Positions 16,056-23,178 of a stretch of DNA of 64,000 nucleotides are shown one piece after another (position 1 is the stretch's first letter; the number at the start of each line of letters is the position of its first letter). The notes beneath the pieces were generated by a model that had not been told where the DNA came from, did not search any database, and saw nothing but the letters and a program-made list of their open reading frames with translations. Position numbers and translations under genes: made by a program. Where the stretch lies: assembly GCA_018304425.1 (NCBI GenBank), contig JAGVWE010000006.1, forward strand, positions 62,001 to 126,000, given 5' to 3'. The DNA is from Candidatus Iainarchaeum sp. GTDB lineage: Archaea > Iainarchaeota > Iainarchaeia > Iainarchaeales > UBA10219.

Positions 16056-17185
16056 TGGCTGCGAGCGTGCTGGACTACGCCAGCGACGTGAAAAAGATTT
16101 TCTTCAACAAAGGCGCGCTGCCCACCCAGCTCATTTACTACGTCACCAACCGCTGCAACGCGAAGTGCCACCACTGCTTTTTCTGGGACGAGCTGAACGT
16201 GCCGATGAACGAGCTCACGCTCGATGAAATCCGGCAAATCACGAAGACCCTGGACTCCCTGTCCTTCCTCATCATGACGGGAGGAGAACCCTTCATGCGC
16301 AAGGACATCGCCGAACTCGCGAAGGCCTTTTACGACAACTGCGGGGTCCGGAACATCGTCATCCCCAGCAATGGCATCCTCAAAAACCAGACCCTGGAAG
16401 CAGTAAAGAAAATGTCCGGGTATTGCCCGAACGCGCACCTCGTGGTCAACATCTCCTTCGACGGACTGCGCGAGCAGCACGACTACAACCGGGGCGTGCC
16501 CTGCTTCGACAAGGCCTGGGACACCCTCAAGGCATTGAAAGAACTCAAGAAAACGCACCCCAACCTGAATGTGGGCACCATCATCACGTACACGGCCTTC
16601 AACCAGCACAACATCAAGGAAGTCTACGAGTTCATCCGCGATAACATGCAGCCGGACTCCATAACCATGAACTTCGTGCGCGGCAAGCCGAAGAACCCGG
16701 ACACCAAGAACGTGAACGTCGAAAACTTCGAGGGCGTCAGCCGGGAAATCGAGGAGGATTTGCTCACCGGCAAGCTGGAGGGCTTCAACAACTTCCCGTT
16801 GGCGGACGTGAGCCGCGTGACCAACATCCTCATCCGCGAGCATGTGGCGCGCACCGTGCGGGAAAACCGGGAACTGATGCCCTGCCTGGCCGGCACCCTC
16901 AGCGGCGTGCTTTACTCAAATGGAGATGTTTTCCCCTGCGAGCTCCTGGACCGGAAAATCGGCAACATACGGGATTTTGGCTTCGACTTCCGGAAGCTAT
17001 GGGAAACCGAGCGCGCGCGGAAGACCCGGGACTTCATCAAGGACACGAAGTGCTTCTGCACCCACGAGTGCTTCTATTACACGAACATGCTCATGAACCC
17101 CTTGAACCTGCCCAAGGTCGCGGCCAAGATAGCGAAACTCAAGGTCAACCGCGCGCTCCACAAACTCAAACAGGGGGCACAGTAA
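16055..17185 (+). CDS. Radical SAM protein with SPASM-like C-terminus
   Basis: A 376-residue enzyme. TNRCNAKCHHCFFWDE provides the C-x3-C-x2-C cluster motif for [4Fe-4S]/SAM, and MTGGEPFMRKDI is the GGE motif. Near the C-terminus, PCLAGTLSGVLYSNGDVFPCELLD and TKCFCTHECFYYTN supply extra cysteines in a SPASM-like arrangement for auxiliary clusters. Such proteins modify peptides, sugars or lipids by radical chemistry. The neighbours are glycosyltransferases, so modification of a glycan or its lipid carrier is possible; the substrate is not deducible. Confidence 0.82.
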   Translation: MAASVLDYASDVKKIFFNKGALPTQLIYYVTNRCNAKCHHCFFWDELNVPMNELTLDEIRQITKTLDSLSFLIMTGGEPFMRKDIAELAKAFYDNCGVRNIVIPSNGILKNQTLEAVKKMSGYCPNAHLVVNISFDGLREQHDYNRGVPCFDKAWDTLKALKELKKTHPNLNVGTIITYTAFNQHNIKEVYEFIRDNMQPDSITMNFVRGKPKNPDTKNVNVENFEGVSREIEEDLLTGKLEGFNNFPLADVSRVTNILIREHVARTVRENRELMPCLAGTLSGVLYSNGDVFPCELLDRKIGNIRDFGFDFRKLWETERARKTRDFIKDTKCFCTHECFYYTNMLMNPLNLPKVAAKIAKLKVNRALHKLKQGAQ

Positions 17186-17198
17186 CCCCGGGGGCGAT

Positions 17199-17837
17199 TC
17201 ACTGCCTCTTTTTCTGCAGAATATAATAGGTTTCCCGGCCAAACAATATTTTAACAAAATTCGGCAAAAGGGCTTCCAAGGCCGGAATAACGCACTTTCC
17301 CTTGATTGGGATAACCGTGAAAAACACTTCTGCGCCGCTCATCTTCACAACTTTGAAGCGGTTGTCAAACAGCATGGCAAAACTCGTGAACGGGTTTGCA
17401 TAGGTTTTCTGCCTTGGCAAGGGCTCGCCCTTGAAACTGTAATGATTTAACGCAATCAGGATAAACCGGTGGAGGCTTGCAATCGACAAAAGGTTTGGCA
17501 AGGTAAAGCATAGGAAGCCGCCTTTTTTTGTGACGCGAAGTACTTCTCCGAATCCCTTGGGGTAGTTTGCATATTCCAGCGCGCCAATTACAAAAACGCT
17601 GTCAAAGCTTTCTTCCTTGAGTGGAGTGTCATCTATGGAAGCGCACACAAGGTGCCTGCATGGATTTGCTCTCAAATAACCAAGGTCGATGTCTAGGCCG
17701 AACGAATCAAGCCCCAGCAGCCGCTGGAATATACCGTTGCCGCATCCCAGTTCCAAATTCTTTTTTCCTTTGAAAGGCAGAAAAAAATCCCTCTCAAATG
17801 TTGGCGCCCTCACAAAATACTCTGATTTTTCAACCAT
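17199..17837 (-). CDS. SAM-dependent methyltransferase, AT-rich paralogue of the 2642 gene
   Basis: A 212-residue class I methyltransferase with motif I NLELGCGNGIFQRLLGL and a GGFLCFTLPNLLS segment. It aligns with the product of 2642-3271 along its entire length, including ANPCRHLVCA and the C-terminal LFGRETYYIL. Its DNA is visibly AT-richer than the island around it, suggesting acquisition from a relative. I start it at the ATG at 17837 (MVEKSEYF, equivalent to KAEYF in the paralogue) because an AT-rich box, GAAAATATTT at 17864-17873, lies the right distance upstream. A longer start at 17858 is possible. It is a lone minus-strand gene convergent with the radical SAM gene. Confidence 0.8.
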   Translation of the reverse strand: MVEKSEYFVRAPTFERDFFLPFKGKKNLELGCGNGIFQRLLGLDSFGLDIDLGYLRANPCRHLVCASIDDTPLKEESFDSVFVIGALEYANYPKGFGEVLRVTKKGGFLCFTLPNLLSIASLHRFILIALNHYSFKGEPLPRQKTYANPFTSFAMLFDNRFKVVKMSGAEVFFTVIPIKGKCVIPALEALLPNFVKILFGRETYYILQKKRQ

Positions 17838-17968
17838 GTTGGCATGCCCCGTGTTCAAAACTTGAAAATATTTCTTGTTGTGTGTGTGCGAGAAGACCCA
17901 GTACTTTAGTGCTGAGGTAAAATTCCAGCCTTAAAGCAAGGGAGATGCCAAAAATCTCTTACCAACAG

Positions 17969-17978
17969 TTTATATTAG
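17969..17978 (+). promoter_or_regulatory. TATA box candidate for the split surface-protein gene
   Basis: TTTATATTAG lies 33-42 bases before the ATG at 18011 and is the only strong AT-rich box in this spacer on the plus strand. It argues for initiation at 18011 rather than at the ATG at 17945, which lies upstream of the box. Confidence 0.4.
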
Positions 17979-18010
17979 TTTTGCATGATATACTTGGCAT
18001 TGGGAATCCA

Positions 18011-18196
18011 ATGCACTCGAATAATTTGAAAACTTGGGTTGTGCTGCTTTCATTTTCTTTCTTCCTTTTTAACAATTTACCCAATGTTGCCGCGGTTTTT
18101 TCTCACTATCAAACGATTGACTTGAGTACAACCGCGTTGAGCGGCAATGTTACCACAGACTATGTTGCCACTATTCAGATTCCCTCAAGTACTTGA
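18011..18196 (+). pseudogene. 5' part (signal peptide) of a frameshifted surface-protein gene
   Basis: The frame encodes MHSNNLKTWVVLLSFSFFLF, a clear signal peptide with cleavage expected after NVAA. About 30 residues of a beta-rich secreted protein follow (TTALSGNVTTDYVATIQIPSST) before a stop at 18194-18196. The next frame overlaps this stop and continues with secreted-protein-like sequence that lacks its own signal peptide. Adding one T to the ACTTGAGTG around 18191-18199 would join them as ...IPSSTLSVPAEIS. So this is the start of one gene of about 380 residues, broken by a one-base deletion that may be natural or a sequencing error. An in-frame ATG at 17945 would add 22 residues. Confidence 0.6.
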
Positions 18197-19158
18197 GTGT
18201 TCCCGCCGAAATTTCCGCTCAACAAGCCTTTGAAGCCGGCGCCACCGAGATCCCAGTCAACCCCAACAAACCCCAAATACTGTCAGTGGACGCCGGCCTC
18301 CAAATAGCATTAACCAGCCAAACGAATACGACTGCCAGGGTCCTCCAAGCAGAAAAACTGAATACAGCCTCCACCGGAATGGATGCCGTGCCCCCCGAAT
18401 TACACTTTTTGACCGGATACGAGATTCAAATCGAGGGAGAAGTACAACCCACTATTACCATCAGTTATGACGAAGCCCAGGTCAAAGTCAACGAAAAAAC
18501 TATCAAGCCCTTCAAATTCAAGGACGGTTCCTGGCAGGAGCTACCGGGATTTGTTTTGAACCACATCACGAATTCAGTGACGTTCACGGTCAACACGGCC
18601 GAGACGCCCTATGCTTTGTTGGATGACTCTGGTGCAACGCCTTCCTGTGCAAACATGGCCTGCGACGACGGCAACGAGTGCACGGCCGACGGCTGCTTCG
18701 AAGGCCAATGCGTGACCGGGCCGCTCCCAAACGGGATTGCCTGCAGCACGGGCATATGCAAGGAAGGTACCTGTACGGCCCAACCCCAGCAACCCCCAAA
18801 AGAAGAAGCAAAAACCACGACAGAAGAAACTCAGCCAGCCGAACAAGCAATGGAAACCCCTGAACCCACCAAGCAACTCGAACCCACACAAGAACCCTGC
18901 GGCGGCCTCTCCTGCAACGACAACAACCCCTGCACCATCGACTTATGCAAAGACAACGCTTGCGCGTACGCAGCAGCCATTGACGGAACGACGTGTGCAA
19001 ACGATGCCAGCTGCCAAGGAGGAATATGCCTCAAAGTGGTTGGCGCCGAGGCCCCCGCTCCGGTCCAGGACCTCTTTGCGTTGCCCCTGGTCATTGTCCT
19101 CGTAATCATCGGGGCCATCATCGTCACCCTGCAAATAGTTTTCCTGCTGAAAAAATAG
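18193..19158 (+). CDS. Cys-rich, C-terminally anchored surface protein (3' part of split gene)
   Basis: 321 residues read from a TTG, without a signal peptide of their own. A beta-rich region (residues 1-145) is followed by two copies of a cysteine-rich module (CANMACDDGNECTADGCFEGQC..., then CGGLSCNDNNPCTIDLC...), separated by an acidic, threonine/glutamate/proline-rich linker of about 45 residues. A final hydrophobic helix (ALPLVIVLVIIGAIIVTLQ) ends in LLKK. Repeats of the D-D-G-N-x-C-T type occur in large secreted proteins of bacteria and archaea; disulfides are likely. This is an extracytoplasmic protein with a C-terminal membrane anchor. Its true N-terminus is almost certainly the 18011-18196 frame. 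Confidence 0.65.
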   Translation: MSVPAEISAQQAFEAGATEIPVNPNKPQILSVDAGLQIALTSQTNTTARVLQAEKLNTASTGMDAVPPELHFLTGYEIQIEGEVQPTITISYDEAQVKVNEKTIKPFKFKDGSWQELPGFVLNHITNSVTFTVNTAETPYALLDDSGATPSCANMACDDGNECTADGCFEGQCVTGPLPNGIACSTGICKEGTCTAQPQQPPKEEAKTTTEETQPAEQAMETPEPTKQLEPTQEPCGGLSCNDNNPCTIDLCKDNACAYAAAIDGTTCANDASCQGGICLKVVGAEAPAPVQDLFALPLVIVLVIIGAIIVTLQIVFLLKK

Positions 19159-19299
19159 TGCGGAGACGGTTGACATTCGTCTCACCCATTAGGGTGGAGA
19201 TTCCCTGTATGCGGGGAAAACCACGCCGTAGCGCGTGCGCCGATTCTACGCCATGACCCCACAGCATGCTACAAGGGCTCGTATTGCCAACAAGGAGAT

Positions 19300-19345
19300 A
19301 GATTTAAATATATCTATGGACATAGATATATCTATGGTTGTAGAT
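19300..19345 (+). promoter_or_regulatory. TATA box overlapped by a 24-base palindromic operator
   Basis: TTTAAATATAT (19303-19313) is a strong archaeal TATA box. ATATATCTATG (19308-19318), GA, CATAGATATAT (19321-19331) is a perfect inverted repeat with 11-base arms overlapping the box. A weaker half-repeat follows (ATCTA at 19330-19334, TAGAT at 19341-19345). The HTH gene starts at 19356. Autorepression by its product is the natural reading. Confidence 0.65.
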
Positions 19346-19355
19346 AGGTGGTAGC

Positions 19356-19863
19356 ATGGTGAATCTGGCCGCGCCCAAAACCCTGGAATTCATCGAGTTC
19401 ATCCTCGAACAGAAGACCTTTACCCAGTACCGGGCCAAGAAGGAGTTGGGGCTGTCCATGGCCTTGGTCAATCAGGTCACGCGTTACCTGCTTGCCCGGA
19501 ACCTCATCACCCGGCAAAAAAGCGAGCGCCAATACGCCTTGCGGGACGCCGCCGGCCTCATCACTTCTATCTCGTTGTTCCGGAACATGCAGGACATTCA
19601 ACTGCTCGAAGTAGGCGCCTCGCTGGAAAAAGAGGAAGCCATGAAACTGTTTTCGCCTGACACCGTTTTCTGCCTGGACACGGCGCTAGCCAATTACACG
19701 AACTGGTGGCGTTCGAACCGCGTCTGCGCCTACATAGACCCCATCAACTTGGAGGGCCTGCAAATCCGGTTCGCCTTCAGCCCCGGCGACACCACCCTCG
19801 CAGATCAACGCCGCCGAACCCCTGTTCAAAAAACTCTGGGGGCAAGACATTGCCAAACATTGA
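19356..19863 (+). CDS. HTH antitoxin-like protein of an HTH/nucleotidyltransferase pair (frameshifted C-terminus)
   Basis: The N-terminal 60 residues form a winged helix (KTFTQYRAKKELGLSMALVNQVTRYLLARNLITRQKSERQYAL), followed by an AbiEi-like segment with FCLDTALANYTNWW and VCAYIDP. After FSPGDTT at about 19791-19800 the reading frame becomes nonsense. The +1 frame there reads SQINAAEPLFKKLWGQDIAKH and stops at 19861-19863, overlapping the toxin start as expected of such operons. One extra base in ACCACCCTCG explains this; it could be natural or an assembly error. Without correction the frame runs to 19886. Role by analogy: DNA-binding antitoxin that represses its promoter through the palindrome upstream. 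Confidence 0.7.
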
Positions 19864-20563
19864 AGAACTCTACGCCAAAGAACTGACCGACCTGTCGTTG
19901 GCTGAGCTCAAGAAGTTCTTGGCCTGGTGCAAGGCCCGGCCCGGCAAACTCATTCCCGTGGTCGGCGGCTGGGCAGTCTACGCTTACGTCCCCCAAATCG
20001 GCTCCATCGACATCGACGTCGTCCTGACAAAGCAGGACGAAGCACCAACAAGGGGCTTCCTGGAAGAAAACGGTTACAAGCCCAAGGAAGACGAACCAAC
20101 TGTCTACCTCCAGGAAATCGGCAAAATAACCCTGCGCTTCGACTTGATCCCCTATGACAGCGAATGCCAAGCCCGCGGCATCCAGATACCCTGGAACCTC
20201 CTCGACCAGCACTCGGCCGAAGTCGTCTTCCAAGGCCAAAAAATGCGCGTCCCCACAAAAGAACTCCTCCTCATCCAAAAAGTCACCGCCTACCGAAGCC
20301 GAGAAGACATGGCCAGGGTAGGCCATATACGGTTCCCCAACGGTGAAAAGAGCTACCTGGAAAACAAGATAGCCAAAGACAAGAAAGACATCAAAAACCT
20401 CATCGACTCCGGGGCAAACTTCGGAAAAACGTACGAAATAGTCGACAAATTGGGCTTCAGAACAGTCTTCGACGACGCCCTAAAAGAACTCGGCATCATC
20501 CAAACAAGAAGCAAAACCATTGCAATGAACGCCCACATAGTTAAAGAAGAAAAAAAGCCGTAA
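19850..20563 (+). CDS. Nucleotidyltransferase-fold toxin (AbiEii/DUF6036-like)
   Basis: A 237-residue protein read from a TTG at 19850 that overlaps the corrected antitoxin end. LIPVVGGWAVYAYVPQIGSIDIDVVLTK gives the GG and S-x-D-x-D catalytic motif of minimal nucleotidyltransferases. FDLIPY contributes the third acidic position, and KMRVPTKELLLIQKVTAYRSREDMARVGH resembles the conserved lysine/helical part of this superfamily. It should transfer a nucleotide to RNA or protein when free of its antitoxin. The C-terminal 70 residues are lysine-rich. It is the complete counterpart of the broken copy at 356-511. Confidence 0.75.
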   Translation: MPNIEELYAKELTDLSLAELKKFLAWCKARPGKLIPVVGGWAVYAYVPQIGSIDIDVVLTKQDEAPTRGFLEENGYKPKEDEPTVYLQEIGKITLRFDLIPYDSECQARGIQIPWNLLDQHSAEVVFQGQKMRVPTKELLLIQKVTAYRSREDMARVGHIRFPNGEKSYLENKIAKDKKDIKNLIDSGANFGKTYEIVDKLGFRTVFDDALKELGIIQTRSKTIAMNAHIVKEEKKP

Positions 20564-20589
20564 TGGCTAGCACCAAACAGGGCAACTAA

Positions 20590-21363
20590 CTAGGGTTTCC
20601 TGGCTTCCACGAGGAGGCCCACGCTGGTTTTCGAGTTCCGGAACAGGGCTTCGTCCAAGGCCACGAGCCTGCCGACCCACCGCACCAGGAAGTTGTCGGG
20701 AATGGCCTTGGGCCGGATGAAAGCCGTTCCTCCCCCTCTTCCCTGGTTGGAGGCATCGGGTTTGACGAGGAACTGGAAGAGGCTGGAGAGATAGTTCTCG
20801 CAGAGCCCGGCCAGGAAACGGGTGAGCCGCTTCCTCTTCTCGACGACGAAGCCGGCCACGGCCAGTTTGTTCCACAGCTCTTCCTCCGAGTAGAGGCGCA
20901 AGTGGCCGAAGCCCCACATGCCGATGGGGAGATGCAAGCCGAAGACGCCGAGCAAGGCGTTGACGGGGTCATAGGTGAAGGGAAACCGCTGATGGGGCAC
21001 TGAAACAATCAACTGGCCGCCCGGGCGAAGCAAGCCATAGATTTCGGCGAGCACGCTTTCGTCGCCGGGAACGTGTTCTAGGGTCTCCAAGCAGAGGGCC
21101 ACGTCAAAGGACCGGGGCTGCAAGGGCAGCCGCGTGACGTCCCCCACCAGCAGGCACTGGTTGCCGGCCTTCAGCCGCTGGCCGCAGGCGATGTCGGGCT
21201 TGCACAAGTCAACACCCACCACGGCCTTGAAGCGGGGCGCGAGCAGGCCCCCGATTTCGCCGGCGCTGCAGCCAATGTCCGCCAACCGCTCGCCGCCCCG
21301 GACAAGGCCCAGAACGGCTTTCACGCGGGCATGATACGTCGGGGCCAGGAATTTCAGGTTCAC
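20590..21363 (-). CDS. SAM-dependent methyltransferase
   Basis: A 257-residue class I methyltransferase: motif I RLADIGCSAGEIGGLL, an acidic loop VVGVDLCKPD, and FDVALCLETLEHVPGDESVL, then LLRPGGQLIVSVPHQRFPFTYDP, the standard type 11 order. The last 90 residues are a basic extension. I chose the GTG at 21363 because GGAGGAGG lies about 6 bases before it. An ATG at 21390 overlapping the GT4 stop by 4 bases is the alternative. Last gene of a three-gene minus operon (methyltransferase, GT4, methyltransferase). Substrate not deducible, but likely a glycan. Confidence 0.82.
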   Translation of the reverse strand: MNLKFLAPTYHARVKAVLGLVRGGERLADIGCSAGEIGGLLAPRFKAVVGVDLCKPDIACGQRLKAGNQCLLVGDVTRLPLQPRSFDVALCLETLEHVPGDESVLAEIYGLLRPGGQLIVSVPHQRFPFTYDPVNALLGVFGLHLPIGMWGFGHLRLYSEEELWNKLAVAGFVVEKRKRLTRFLAGLCENYLSSLFQFLVKPDASNQGRGGGTAFIRPKAIPDNFLVRWVGRLVALDEALFRNSKTSVGLLVEARKP

Positions 21364-21386
21364 GTCAGTTCCTCCTCCTTTCTCCC

Positions 21387-22535
21387 TCATTTGAGTTCGG
21401 CTTGCTTGAACAACCGGTACACCTTTTCCAGTTGGTTGGCGAGGTCCACCCAGTTCAGGCGGCTCTCAGCGGTGTCGCGCGCGTGGACGGCAACGACCTG
21501 GTTGAAGGCAGGCCTCCGCACGATTTCGTCCAAGACCTGGCCGAATTCCGCGGCGTCATGGACGAGGAAGCCGTTGCGCCGGTCTTCAAGGAAGTCGTTG
21601 ACCACTCCCACCGGGTTGGCGATGATGACCTTTCCCGCGGCCAGGTATTCGCCGAGCTTGACGGGAAACCTGGACTTGTTGGCGAGGTTGTCCTTCAAGG
21701 GCAAGGCGACGGCATCGGCTTCGGCGAGCAGCCCGGGGATTTGCTGGCGGGGCACGAAGCCGAGGAACCGCACTTTCCCCGTAACCCGCAGTTGCCGGGC
21801 GAGTTCCTCGAACTCGGCGCGGCGCGGGCCGTCTCCCACGACGAGGAGTTCGACACCCAAGGCAATGGAGTGCTTCAAGCCATGCAAGACCAGGTCCAGG
21901 TCACAGGACTTGAACAGGTGGCCAAGGAACAACAACTTGAAAGAGGTTCCGGGCAGGTGGGGGCTTGGCTGGAAGGCCTCGAGGTCGGCGCCGTTGGCGA
22001 TCAGGAAGACGTGGGGCGAAAACTTTTTGGCCTCTTTTTCGAGGAAAGGGGTTACCGCGACGATGCCATCGCAGTGGCGGAGCGCGAAGCCCTGGAACCA
22101 GTCCAGGAAGCCGCGCAACGGCCAGGGGTCCTGGTCGGCGAAGCCGCCTCGGCCCTCCCAGTCATCCCAATCCAGTAACAGCCTGGCCCCGAAGAGGCGG
22201 GCCAGGAGCCAGGCCGGGATGAACGAGGAAGGCAGGGGCTTGAAGCAGTGCACGAGGTCATACCGGCGGAAGCCGTAAAGCAGTTTGAGGGGGATGCCGA
22301 GGAGGAGCGTGGGGTAGAGGCTGCCCAGCCAGGGCGTGAAGCGGGGGTTCAGCCTCGAGTGCTTGCCGGAAAGGGGAAGCGCGTTGCCCCCTGTGCGGGG
22401 GTTGCCGCCGTCGAAGAGAATAGCCACTTCGTGGCGGCGGGCCAGCTGCGAGGCCAGGCCCAGGAGGCGGGAAGCGTTGCCGCTCGCGCAGTCGGAGTAG
22501 GACACCATCAGGATTTTCATCCGGTCCAGGCTCAT
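21387..22535 (-). CDS. Glycosyltransferase family 4
   Basis: A 382-residue GT-B enzyme. The N-terminal KILMVSYSDCASGNASRLLGLASQLARRHEV is the acceptor half. The donor half has FKLLFLGHLFKSCDLDLVLHGLK, VVGDGPRRAEFEELARQL, VRFLGFVPRQQIPGLLAEADAVALPL and KLGEYLAAGKVIIA, the canonical GT4 order including the glutamate that contacts the sugar. ATGA overlaps with both neighbours indicate translational coupling in the minus-strand operon. Confidence 0.88.
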   Translation of the reverse strand: MSLDRMKILMVSYSDCASGNASRLLGLASQLARRHEVAILFDGGNPRTGGNALPLSGKHSRLNPRFTPWLGSLYPTLLLGIPLKLLYGFRRYDLVHCFKPLPSSFIPAWLLARLFGARLLLDWDDWEGRGGFADQDPWPLRGFLDWFQGFALRHCDGIVAVTPFLEKEAKKFSPHVFLIANGADLEAFQPSPHLPGTSFKLLFLGHLFKSCDLDLVLHGLKHSIALGVELLVVGDGPRRAEFEELARQLRVTGKVRFLGFVPRQQIPGLLAEADAVALPLKDNLANKSRFPVKLGEYLAAGKVIIANPVGVVNDFLEDRRNGFLVHDAAEFGQVLDEIVRRPAFNQVVAVHARDTAESRLNWVDLANQLEKVYRLFKQAELK

Positions 22536-23029
22536 TTGAGGACCTTCAGCGTGGCGCGGATTTGGCCGGGAAAGGTGAAAAACATTTCAATCAAGTAGGG
22601 CTGCCAGGACAGGATGCCGCGGATTATTTTCCCAAGCGGGCCTTGGAGGGTGCCGAGTTCCCACACGAGTTTCACCAGCGTGAAATTCTTTTTGCGGCCG
22701 CCCCAGTCGCAGCCCGCGTTCAGGAACTCGTCTTGGAACGCGCGGCAGCCGTAGAGGCGGGGGTGTTCGACGAAGGCGCAGCTGGCGTTGAAGTGGGGCA
22801 CGATGATTTCAATCAAGGCCCCGGGCCTTGACACGCGCCAGAGTTCGCGGAGGAATTCAATCGGCTGGTCGGTGTGCTCGAAGACGTGGGAGAGCCGGAG
22901 GGCGTCGAAGGAGTTGTTGCGGAAGGGCAGGACCTGGAAGCAGTCCGCTTTCACGTCCGCATCCGCGTAGAGGTCGAGGTTCACCCAGCCCTCGCGGTAG
23001 TCTTTGTAGGAGCCTATGTTGAGTTTCAT
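22532..23029 (-). CDS. Small methyltransferase-like protein
   Basis: A 165-residue protein: MKLNIGSYKDYREGWVNLDLYADADVKAD, then LPFRNNSFDALRLSHVFEHTDQPIEFLRELWRVSRPGALIEIIVPH. This is a shortened methyltransferase type 11 core, with a glycine-poor motif I (LNIGSYKDY) like that of the predicted SAM-dependent methyltransferases in bacterial glycan loci. The C-terminal third (WQPYLIEMFFTFP) is like the tails seen next to GT genes. First gene of the minus operon; the ATG at 23029 lies about 30 bases after the TATA-like box 23054-23065. Confidence 0.72.
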   Translation of the reverse strand: MKLNIGSYKDYREGWVNLDLYADADVKADCFQVLPFRNNSFDALRLSHVFEHTDQPIEFLRELWRVSRPGALIEIIVPHFNASCAFVEHPRLYGCRAFQDEFLNAGCDWGGRKKNFTLVKLVWELGTLQGPLGKIIRGILSWQPYLIEMFFTFPGQIRATLKVLK

Positions 23030-23053
23030 GGATAGAAACGTTATCACGGGAAA

Positions 23054-23065
23054 GCCTTAAAATGG
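23054..23065 (-). promoter_or_regulatory. TATA box for the 23029-20590 operon
   Basis: Read on the minus strand, the sequence is CCATTTTAAGGC, centred about 30 bases before the ATG at 23029. It is almost the mirror of the plus-strand box at 23123-23135. Confidence 0.5.
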
Positions 23066-23067
23066 TT

Positions 23068-23114
23068 GCATGCCGCAGCATGCCCGCTTTAACCGGGCAG
23101 GAACGCGAATCCTG
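23068..23114. repeat. Three consecutive inverted repeats between divergent promoters
   Basis: GCATGC (23068-23073) pairs with GCATGC (23078-23083). GCCCG (23082-23086) pairs with CGGGC (23094-23098) across 7 bases. CAGGA (23098-23102) pairs with TCCTG (23110-23114) across 7 bases. All three lie head to tail between the two TATA boxes and could be operator sites or structured nucleic acid. Confidence 0.55.
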
Positions 23115-23122
23115 TACCAAAT

Positions 23123-23135
23123 CCATTTTAAAGCC
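23123..23135 (+). promoter_or_regulatory. TATA box for the 23179-25070 operon
   Basis: CCATTTTAAAGCC, about 50 bases before the ATG at 23179. Near-identical to the minus-strand box at 23054-23065, so the two operons probably share activation properties. Confidence 0.5.
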
Positions 23136-23178
23136 TGCAGGGGAAATAATGTACTGACTGGGCGGGGGATGAGCCGGC

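Noticed and set aside
18574-19185. Overlapping minus-strand frames across the Cys-rich protein gene
   Set aside because: All are shadows of the cysteine/threonine-rich coding sequence with no domain content.
19159-19300. Several short hairpins after the surface-protein gene, considered as ncRNA or CRISPR
   Set aside because: The stems are 4-6 bases, unrelated to each other, with no repeat spacing; a transcription stop is the most that could be argued.
23082-23114. Stem-loops resembling tRNA anticodon and T arms (5-base stems, 7-base loops)
   Set aside because: The T-loop lacks TTC, the variable region is missing, the putative anticodon would read a stop codon, and no acceptor stem is seen.
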